From Macquaria australasica (Eukaryota > Chordata > Actinopteri > Centrarchiformes > Percichthyidae): 64,000 nt of DNA. The position numbers and the translations under genes are program-made. This document shows, one piece after another, positions 55,866 through 64,000 of the stretch. The stretch covers positions 372,001-436,000 of the forward strand of contig SEMN01000103.1 in assembly GCA_005408345.1 (NCBI GenBank), in the 5' to 3' direction. The notes beneath the pieces were generated by a model. The model ran no database searches and was not told the DNA's origin. It saw only the letters and a list, made by a program, of their open reading frames with translations. The stretch's first letter is position 1; each line of letters starts with the position of its first letter.

Positions 55866-58800
55866 GTAAGTGAACTCTCTGCTATCACCGTCCTGCTGTT
55901 AGCACACTGTGTCCCCTCACTCCCTCTGCCTCCATGTGCCCACACCACTCTTTGTCTGCTTTAATCCCTTTTGATTGAACAATAACACTCTGGAGGCTGG
56001 TTTCAGAAGGTCAAATAAACTCAGTTTTAATTTGTGTATCCATTAACTAATTAGGGTTTTATGTTCAAATAATTTTAAACACTTTTCATATTTTTAATGT
56101 TTCTACTGTTAAATCATCACTGAAAACTGCTTCTTACAACTGCCAGCTGTAGTCCGGCCTGTATGTTCCACCCTAGCTGAGAATCACCCTGATGGAAAAG
56201 CAGAACTTTGGGTGAAGGTGTTAATTTAACAAAGAGGGGGCAATTCAAATGGATAGTCTGTGTTGATTTTAACAGATAGCCTCCCTCTGCCTCGCTATCT
56301 CTCTCTCTCTCTCTCTCATTTTCGCACTACTCCTGAGCTCTGGACAGGAGGAAAAGTTTGATTTGCAGACAGGAGGCAGAAATGTGATGTAATAGCAGGA
56401 GCTCTGCTGCCTCGTGCCTGTAAATTCTTGGCACTGGCAAAGAGAAGAAAGGAATATCCTTTGGACGGATCCCAAAACAGTGCTCATAGACAGGGAGGGA
56501 TAGGGCAGGGGGTGCTGTAAACTGTAACATACACCGAACACATTTATCTGAAAGCTTATCCACGGTCTCCTCTCACTCTCCTCCTGCTTCTCTCATTTCT
56601 CTGTCACTGCAACTACTTTTCCTCTGATTTCTTCTTTGCATTTCTGCTCTTGCCTCTCTTTCCTCCTCTGCATCTATGTTTTCCCTTTCTTTCTGCTTCC
56701 TTGCTTTGCGTTGACCAGCAGTGTTTGCCCAGGGGAAGCAGCAGGCATGGGGGGGTATGTGTGGCTGAGGCCTGAGGGAACTGTAGGGCAGGGCAGGGCT
56801 GGTTTGCGTGTGTGTGTGTGTATTAATAGAGAGAGGCTCTATATTTAAGAGGGTCATATGGATGAGAGAGGAGGAAGAGAGAGAACACCCGGTACGTGAT
56901 GAGCTTTAAGAGGCGCCCCACCCTCTTTTACCCGCATGTTGTCAGACCATGCGGCGTGCCGCCCCTTGGCATTTACCCATCTTTGGTGGGGTATCAAGCT
57001 TTACCACTTAAAATCCCCCCCTCCCTCCCTTCCCACTTCTCCCCCGTCTCTTAACAGTCCTCCGCCTTTCTCCAACTCTCTGCCCCTGTTCCAGCTTGAT
57101 GAGTCTGGAGTGGACCCCGGGGGACAGGGTTGGTGTAGACACGGGGGGAGCAGAGAGGGGCTGGGTCTATTTTTAAACAACAACCTTTACCGGTCGTGGA
57201 CGACGTGCCTCCCCCATTTCCATGGAGGTTTACTCTGAAAAAGAAAGTCTATAAACATTTAGAATGATTCTCAGCTGTCTCAGTTTTCCAAAGAAAAGGG
57301 GGAAATAGCTCATTCCACGTTTATGCTTTGCTAATGGGGTCTAGCAAACCCCATGTATCCTGTAAGCCCCCCCCCCCCCCCCCTTCCCGGTCTCCTTCTT
57401 AATGAGTTTTGTCTGCCTCTCTAGGCCTATAACAACTCCGTCACATCTGGCTGCTGAAGGGAGAGGTCAATGCCCTTTGTCCGTGCCCATTTCTAGAAAT
57501 GACTCAAATGTTGCGCTCATACTCCAAATATGCCGGTAAAGAAGGGACCATGAGGACGGAGCACATCTCACGTCAACTGAGTATCATTTTGAGGAGGGGA
57601 AAATAAAAACGCTCAGTCATACTTCCAAAATTTTCCGAAAGGAGAAAGAAACATCTGTTTATGGAAAGGAGTCTGAGGCCATTTTGGCCGGGACCAAGCC
57701 TAAGCGCTGATGAGACCATAGCAGGGCTTCAGAGTATGGCCCAAACCTCCCTGTGGAGTTTATGTGTGTGTGTGTGTGTGTGTGTGTGTCTCCTCTATGA
57801 CTACTGACACAAATGTCTCATATCTCTAGCACCTACGTGTGCTGCAGGGTGAGACATGGTGCAAGAGAAAGTAAGAAAAAAAAATGAGCTGCTGACTAAG
57901 GAACACTGGATGGGTGTTTTATGATGTGGGAGTTGAATTTGAAGGTTAGCAAGATTATAAATACATTAGGAGGCTTGCTTGATAAAATTGTACTTCAGGC
58001 GTGTTGCTTTATATGGGGTGTTAAGTTTTGTTTGAAAGAAAAGAGGAGAGTTGGAAGGCTTATAGTGATGCCACAGTATGACCTGTTTATTTTATCATTT
58101 CTACAGTGGTTGCATTTCATGTCATCCCTGCCCCGATTCATTACATTTTAGGAATTTAATCAGACCTGTTAAGGCCTAAGATTAAAGGCACACTTGATCT
58201 AGGTCTGTTTATGCCCCTGGCGATAGAGTCCAGATGGGGACCTGCCTGCATGTCCTCCTATCTAAGTTAGACCAGGAGGGGGAAACGCTCATTGTGTTGC
58301 GTCTGTGATAAGACTGGCTGAGAATGTTCCACTCCAGCCTGTCTCCTGCTTTAAATCCCAGTGTGCAGTGCATGGCACACCCCATCATCGCCACAGCTGA
58401 CTCCTACTTGTTGAGCAGGGGTGGGGGGGTTACGCCGTGCGGCATCTCGTCGTAGTGCGGTGAGATGTGCAGGGCGCCTATCGCTCACACATTTCCCTCC
58501 TCCAGCGCTGCGAAAACATTCCTGGGCTCCAAAGGTAGACACATTCGCACTCCCTCACACCGTCTATACTCCTACACAGGACTATGAATTAGTAGCTCTC
58601 TCTCTCTCTCTCACACACACACACAAACAAACGGGGGGCCTCAGTGACAGCTGATTGTGATCGTAATGGATGGAAGCTGCTACTCCCTCCTTTCCTGTCT
58701 CACACTGTATATCGTTGTGTCCCTCCCTCACTCTTTCACTCTCTCTGGAGGTTTTATTTACGCCAGCCAGGAGTGAAGCCCCATATGGGTGCCTCCACCT

Positions 58801-61800
58801 CTTTAGCTTATTGCTGTATTCCTTCACCACGTCTCTTACTTTTAGCTCTCCTGCCTGCCTTTTACACCACCTCTCTGTCCCTCCATGTATATCTACATCC
58901 CAACACTATATTTTCACAGTCACAATTACTATGGTCCATTATTGTCTGAGTTACATTCTTAAACCTATTTTTACAGACACTTGTTTTCTAATGTACTTAC
59001 CTGCTGTGCCTTACCTTCTACAAAATGAGAAAAGTAAGGTGAGAAAATATGTTTTGTAATTTCGGTGAATCAACCCTTTAATGCCCAGTCAGTGGCTGAG
59101 ACAGCATATAGGTTACATACACACACACGCATACACATGAACACATGTAGTATGAACTCCATGGCACTTGCAAGCTCTTGTTGACTGGCAGGATGATTTC
59201 AGGCTGTTTCATGCTTCACATGATGCGAGAGAGCACATGCGGTCAAAATGATGTAATCGTGGGTAAAATGACCTGGATGCACCACCAAAAATTTGGAATA
59301 ATACCAACGCCACGGTTACGTCAACGTTTCTGAGTCTAGGATTTAAAGAATGAAAAAGAAACTGGAGAAACCGCGTGGAGCTGTGTTTCCTTTAAGTTCT
59401 GAAGGTTTTTAATGTGTCTGGTCATCATTAGATAGTACACAAGGGCATGTCTTTACATGGTGCTCGCATACCTAGAGAGACTGACTTGACTGGTTGACCT
59501 AGACTCAAACCCCTGTGTTGGTAGAAATCCTTACCAGCTTCAGGGGTCCTGTTCTGGATCTGACCCTGTGCTCCGACCCCCCCCGAGGATTAACACAGGG
59601 TCACTTACATACTTGCTAACCGCTACACACAGACACACTTCTTGCTGTGAGCAAAAAGAGCAAACCAGAGACCGACCATGTTCACAATAAAATCAAGCAG
59701 CAGAAGGGACACGGGGCTGCTTCCCAGGCTTCTCGGTTTAGAAGTGTACCATTCCCCCCTCCACCCTTTTTGCTTCCCCTTCTGTCCTCCCTTTCTTTCC
59801 CTCTCTTTCTCTCCAGGGATTCAGCCTTCTCAAAGGTTTCAGCAGCAACAAACCTATCCTTAGGGAGTGGCAGGGTCATGGAGAGGAAGACAGACTAGAA
59901 GCAGATTAAAAGGAAAAATGAGGAGAGGGGATGTAGACCGCAGCAGTCTGACTGTGTTATTCACTAATGCAGCTGTACTTAGGATAGTCAGCACAGTGGG
60001 GAGGAAATACTACTCAGAGCTAATTGTGGGAACTGTACACAATTGTTTCATTATGTGTACAAGAGGAGGTTGAGGGGGCGATTACACATAGCGTACGGCC
60101 ATACTCTGTGAAGCACAGACCATTTTATCATCACTTACATACGTTCCAAACAAACAGTCTGAGTCGCCTCTTGAAAACCCCCTTCAGTATTATGCCGCAT
60201 TGGGAACAAATGTTTTGTTATATTTACCCCGCCTGTTGCTAATGAACACGCTAGCCAACACAGGACTAGGAATAACTGCACTGGTTGTTAGACAAGTCCA
60301 GCCATTCAGAGTTATTTTTAACCCTTGTAAAAGTATTCTCTATTATTTCAAGTATTTAGAACAATTGGAGAAAACGGAGATGGAGAGAGCATGATGTCAG
60401 ACGCTAAGTTTAGATGACTCACATAGACGATCGTCTCTGGTCTCTATAGAGTAAAAAAGATTTTTTTTTTTTTTTTTCCAAAGAGAAGAAGCGATTTCAG
60501 TCCAACATCTTGTCAGTGGAAAGTTAACTGTAGACCATAATTTTAGTGCCACACTGAAATCTACCTCCTTAATTTTGAAGCAGTTCTGTCCAGACTGAGC
60601 TTTCAGTTGTGGCTGGGAGGATGTTGAACGTGGGGGGATGGAGTTAGGGTTATTGGATTGAAATGATTAGGTTGAACCCAGGCCGCTTCATAGTCCAGAC
60701 CTTGATGAAAGACACAAGGATAAATACATGTCTTTATACAGTTGCTAAATACAAAATGGGAGCCTCCATTTTACTGCAAGCATTGAAGGTCTTTTGAGGT
60801 CTGACAAAACTTGATTTTAAATGTTCATCATTCAAAAAAGTTGCAAATTACTCGAGTGATATTGGACGACAATTATACATATCTCTTATTAACAAAGAGA
60901 GAAAAAAGAGGCTTTCACAATATACAGCTGACATTCCCTCAAGGTGTTCAGTCCACCATTTCATCAAACCTCCCTGAGTAGATTTGGTTAGTCATCCTGA
61001 GATTGTCTTATAAAAACTGCAAATCATCCAGTTGTGGTGTTTCTCACATGATCAGGCGTTGTCCCTGCAACCCCACCCTTCAATGACTGCCCATGTTAAG
61101 TGTATGAGGGTTAACAAGCCTTCCCGCGCTCCCCTCACACGTTGGCTGCTGCAGCGGCAGCTCTCTCCACAGGAAATGAGGCAGAGGATGTGGCATTCCA
61201 GTGCGCAAACACAGAGCCTTAAAGACATGATGGAGGGGTGAAGGAGTGGAGGGAGGATGTACATTTTATGAAGTCACAGGACGTGGTGGTCATGCTGTCA
61301 CGGTAGCCATAGTGATGGGAGAAGTGTGAGAAAGAGGAAAGGTATCACATCATTATGTCAGGGAGGAATCTAAACACTTACCTTGTCCATTTTGATATTT
61401 TTTATACCCATCCTGACAGACTGGGGGCCTTTTCTGTGTCAGCTGCCTTTCTGTCCTGCTACTGAATTTAATGTATAAACACAGCAGGGCTGGGCGATCA
61501 TTCAATATTCTAATTTATATAATTTTTATATAATCGTGTTGTTATGAAGTTCACATATCGAGATATAATAATAAAGTTCACAGTTGTCTTGTCTAAATTA
61601 ATTATAACAAGTTAAATTTTAACGAATCTGTCACAGTGTCAAATCTGAAATACAAATACATTTTGAAAAGATAAGATTTTTTGCTCTCGGAAAACACTAG
61701 AAAACATTTAACTCAATGGGATAAACATTCATTCGACTTTTTAAAATATGATTTTTAATACTTTAGTAAAGGTTTTTAATATATCAAGATAATGCTGTAT

Positions 61801-63486
61801 TAATAAATGTGATATTATTTGGTCCATATGCACAAAAAACATCATTTTCTATACTGGAAAATTAAACACATTACATTTTAGTTTTAAGTTTTTTACAACC
61901 ATTGCAACATTATATTTGAGACTTCAGAGAGAAAATTGCATTTTGCCTGTCCTATTTAATGTTGTTTCTCAGCAGCACCATATAGGCTATAACACAAAAC
62001 ATATGACAAAAACAACATACATATATACAATTACAACAAAAAACATCCACAACAACTGCTCCACAGCCACAGCTTGTATTCCTACATTTATACCTGCATG
62101 TGAACCCATCTGTGACCTCTAATTGCTCTCCCCAGGCCCCACAGGGCTCCCTACATCCTTTGATGTTTGGACCACTGCGACTGTAGCATACGATGTTCCT
62201 GACAATACAGAGGCTCCAAAAGAGGTTGTCACCGGCCCTCCTGCAACCGAACCAGCGGCGGCCCCTGAAGAAGTTGCAACAGAAGTTGTCACCGAGGCGG
62301 CGCCTCCTTCCATTACGGTCAATACGGAAGAGCCCACCGTCGTTGAGACAGAAGCCCCCACTGTTGCTGATACTGCAGCACCAGAACTCCTAATCACTGA
62401 CCCTCCTGCTGTGGAGACCGCAGCCCCCACTGAGTCAGCAGAACCTGAGGTCATACCCGAGGCGACGGTAGCCGTCGAGGCAGACACGGGTGAAGAGATT
62501 GTCGCTGAAGACGATACAGAGGGTGAGGAATGTGTGAGATTGAAGCTGGGGTAGTTTAAAGGTGGTCAGTTTGAAGTCAGGTGTAATTATTGAGTGATAT
62601 GATAATGCAGATACTCTGTGAGCCTAATGTGGAAGTAAGTCTGTTTGGCAGTGCCATAAAGGGTTCAAAAGTCACATGCAGTCCTTAAATATCTCCAAAT
62701 ATGACTCTCCTTCTTCTTTTGCTTTCCATGTCATTCTCTCTTCTCATAGATAGATATGGCATTAGATATTAGATTCATTCTAAGTGTGACAATTACCCAT
62801 GAACGTTAAGGTGCTTTCACTCGTCTACGTATAACATGAAAAATAGTAATACCAAAAGCAAACTGAAGTCTGAAAATTTGACTCTTGTCTTTCTGTCACA
62901 CAGAGGGCCTGGGTTCTGGCCAGGTAGTGGGCATCGTGATTGGCGCTCTGTTGGCAGTGGTCATCGTCATCGCCGTGGTAATTGCTGTGGTGAGGAGGAT
63001 GGGCAAATACTCGTAAGTACCTCACACATGTGAATGCAGACAGTCATATTAATGTTGTGCAGTGAGTCATCTCTTCTGGCTTCCTCTAAATATGGAGTGA
63101 AACAGCATGAGCTTTCAGTCATCACTGACACATCCTATGATGAAATAACACAGGCAGTGATGTAATGGATATTGGAGAGAGAGTTGTTCTTTGTGATAAG
63201 ATGACTCTGCATGCCCAACACAAACTGCGTAGCATTTCGACCATAATTGGTCTCCGCTGTTAAACATGAGAGTAATAGAGGTCCCATCCAAGTCACGGTA
63301 TTCCAACGAACCACACCCTCCCCTCTGAGAATACTGTCATGAGCGTGTCTTGCTAATGATGAATGTTTCTTGTGTCACAGGTCTGCCAAGAACAAAAAAC
63401 CTGCGAAAAAAGACAGCGTTATGGTTTCTGTAAATGTCTCTATTTTATTCTTTCAGCTAATCGTTTTAACCCCTCGCCCATCGTGA
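55802..63486 (+). CDS. pdpn: podoplanin-like type I membrane glycoprotein (spliced; right end uncertain)
   Basis: Podoplanin is a mucin-type single-pass membrane glycoprotein of lymphatic endothelium, podocytes and lung epithelium; in mammals it binds CLEC-2 and ERM proteins. Joined exons 55802-55865, 62136-62522, 62904-63012 and 63381-63486 keep phase (1, 1, 2) and give 221 residues if the last exon reads to TGA. In order: a signal peptide (MNVQLLLLLALVGPFCAFTHA), an acidic Thr/Pro/Glu/Ala ectodomain of about 130 residues, a transmembrane segment (VVGIVIGALLAVVIVIAVVIAVV), and RRMGKYS, close to mammalian RKMSGRYSP. Identity rests on architecture and this membrane-proximal motif; another small mucin-like protein is possible. 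It begins 1.45 kb after the end of foxj3, same strand. Confidence 0.65.
57167..57506. promoter_or_regulatory. candidate MEF2 and AP-1 motifs in pdpn-like intron 1
   Basis: CTATTTTTAA (57167-57176) matches the MEF2 consensus and TGACTCA (57500-57506) is an exact AP-1 word. Both are in a mostly unique stretch. In mammals PDPN is a reported Fos target; transfer to this intron is inference. Confidence 0.3.
57366..57383. repeat. poly-C run
   Basis: About 18 consecutive C in pdpn-like intron 1. Confidence 0.9.
57764..57789. repeat. (GT)n microsatellite
   Basis: About 12 GT units. Confidence 0.9.
62136..62522 (+). CDS. pdpn: pdpn-like ectodomain exon
   Basis: 387 bases, about 129 residues, rich in Thr, Pro, Ala, Glu and Val with repeated EAP, TEP and TDPPA-like motifs, fitting an O-glycosylated, acidic mucin-like stalk. 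No cysteine is seen. KEVVTG near the start faintly recalls the EDxxVTPG platelet-aggregating motif of mammalian podoplanin, but I do not claim homology. Acceptor CTCCCCAG, donor GAGG|GTGAGG, phase 1 at both ends. Confidence 0.75.
62523..62903 (+). other. pdpn: pdpn-like intron 2
   Basis: 381 bases between GTGAGG and CACACAG. AT-rich with no repeats of note. Confidence 0.75.
62904..63012 (+). CDS. pdpn: pdpn-like transmembrane exon
   Basis: 109 bases. Encodes EGLGSGQVVGIVIGALLAV, VIVIAVVIAVV and RRMGKYS, one 23-residue transmembrane helix and a basic juxtamembrane stop-transfer motif. Acceptor TTCTGTCACACAG, donor TC|GTAAGT, phase 2. Confidence 0.85.
63013..63380 (+). other. pdpn: pdpn-like intron 3
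   Basis: 368 bases between GTAAGT and TGTCACAG. Nothing else seen in it. Confidence 0.75.
63381..63486 (+). CDS. pdpn: pdpn-like cytoplasmic exon (3' end uncertain)
   Basis: The acceptor TGTCACAG ends at 63380. In phase 2 it encodes SSAKNKKPAKKDSVMVS, Lys-rich, and the frame then runs 19 more codons to TGA at 63484-63486. A donor-like GTAAAT at 63430 would instead end the exon at 63429, with later exons beyond the window. Mammalian podoplanin ends soon after RYSP, so this tail is longer. Confidence 0.55.
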
Positions 63487-64000
63487 TCCTAATTCACAGA
63501 CGTGTAACAGATGTCTTTTCCCCAAAGAACCGCTGACAAAGTTTGATGCTTGTTGCTGCTTTTGCTGACACACAGTCCCATGGTTCTAGAAGGAAAATTG
63601 GGCTTTAATGGTGACAAGTGGCTCTATTTGGCCTTGAAATTAGCATGTTGATTGACTCAGTGTCTGTCTATGTTGCCAATGGCCATCAAGCAGATATGTC
63701 AGCAACTTGATTTGATCCCTAGAAATAGGAGGGCTTGTGTTTGTCAGAGGTGGGGCAGCAACACAGTCGTCAACTTCTGTTTGATTTTCATCTCGGGAAT
63801 TAATTATCAGTCTTTCTGTGATTTTTAGTCTATTCTAAAAAGGTTTATTTCACAGTATATTGTCGTCTTAAGATCTTTGCTGACTTAAGCTACACTCTAA
63901 AAGGGGAAATGTTGTCCAAAAACTAACCTTGTCAACTCCCAAACAACCCGGCTTTAAAACAACATGTCTCCCTTTTTAAGGTTTTGATGAACACGCTTCT
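63487..64000. other. right edge: pdpn-like 3' UTR or further intron
   Basis: Unique AT-rich sequence. No AATAAA is seen before the window ends, so the gene's 3' end is not settled. Confidence 0.5.

Larger units (their letters stand above)
55866..62135 (+). other. pdpn: pdpn-like intron 1
   Basis: 6.3 kb. Contains pyrimidine-rich stretches (56.57-56.70, 57.01-57.08 and 59.75-59.81 kb), a C-run at about 57366-57383, a GT tract at 57764-57789, short CT/CA tracts at 58597-58624, a T-run at about 60461-60478, and candidate MEF2 (57167-57176) and AP-1 (57500-57506) motifs. No gene recognised. Confidence 0.7.

Noticed and set aside
61490..61870. Possible dispersed repeat starting GGGCTGGGCGATCATTC
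   Set aside because: Only the first words resemble a common fish repeat; the rest is AT-rich and not diagnostic.
62119..62487. Minus-strand Ser/Val/Ala-rich open frame of 122 codons
   Set aside because: Antisense of the repetitive pdpn-like ectodomain exon; the sense strand has consistent exon boundaries.
1..64000. tRNA, rRNA, CRISPR arrays, bacterial operons or viral genes
   Set aside because: None is supported. Tandem repeats are simple dinucleotides without unique spacers, and all recognised coding sequence is vertebrate and spliced.

Overview
This window is vertebrate nuclear DNA, almost certainly from a ray-finned (teleost, probably percomorph-like) fish. Short coding exons with GT-AG boundaries are separated by long AT-rich introns, (CA)n and (CT)n microsatellites are frequent, and several repeats are of kinds I know from fish genomes. 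There is nothing bacterial, no CRISPR array, and no rRNA or tRNA gene that I can support.

Gene 1, plus strand: all eleven coding exons of foxj3 (forkhead box J3) lie between 6714 and 52349. Every splice junction keeps frame and the joined product is 625 residues. It starts MTSELESSLTSMDWLPQL, carries a forkhead domain at about residues 75-160 split over exons 1-3, then Ser/Pro/Gln/His-rich sequence, and ends DDIQDDFDWDSIV as in other FOXJ3 proteins. Intron 1 (18.8 kb) splits the forkhead domain directly before its recognition helix. The coding start sits in a probable 5' leader exon (about 6552-7073); another leader exon may lie at 6175-6298. The foxj3 promoter is not identified. The 3' UTR runs to about 54.35 kb.

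Gene 2, plus strand: 55802 to the right edge holds a podoplanin-like (pdpn) gene. It has a signal-peptide exon, a 6.3 kb intron, one exon for an acidic Thr/Pro/Glu-rich ectodomain, a transmembrane exon ending RRMGKYS, and a Lys-rich cytoplasmic exon that may be the last.

The rest is introns and intergenic DNA with MITE-like elements with inverted ends, dispersed fish repeats in several copies, microsatellites, and AT-rich or motif-rich stretches that may be conserved enhancers. The main novelties are in foxj3: an apparent alternative terminal exon at 37841 giving a 264-residue forkhead protein without its C-terminal half; a (GT)n microsatellite that directly forms the tract of the exon 5 acceptor; a 14-histidine insert near the N-terminus; two in-frame donors 27 bases apart in exon 10; and an exon 6 acceptor that is also donor-like. 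I did not find a clearly new multi-gene system.
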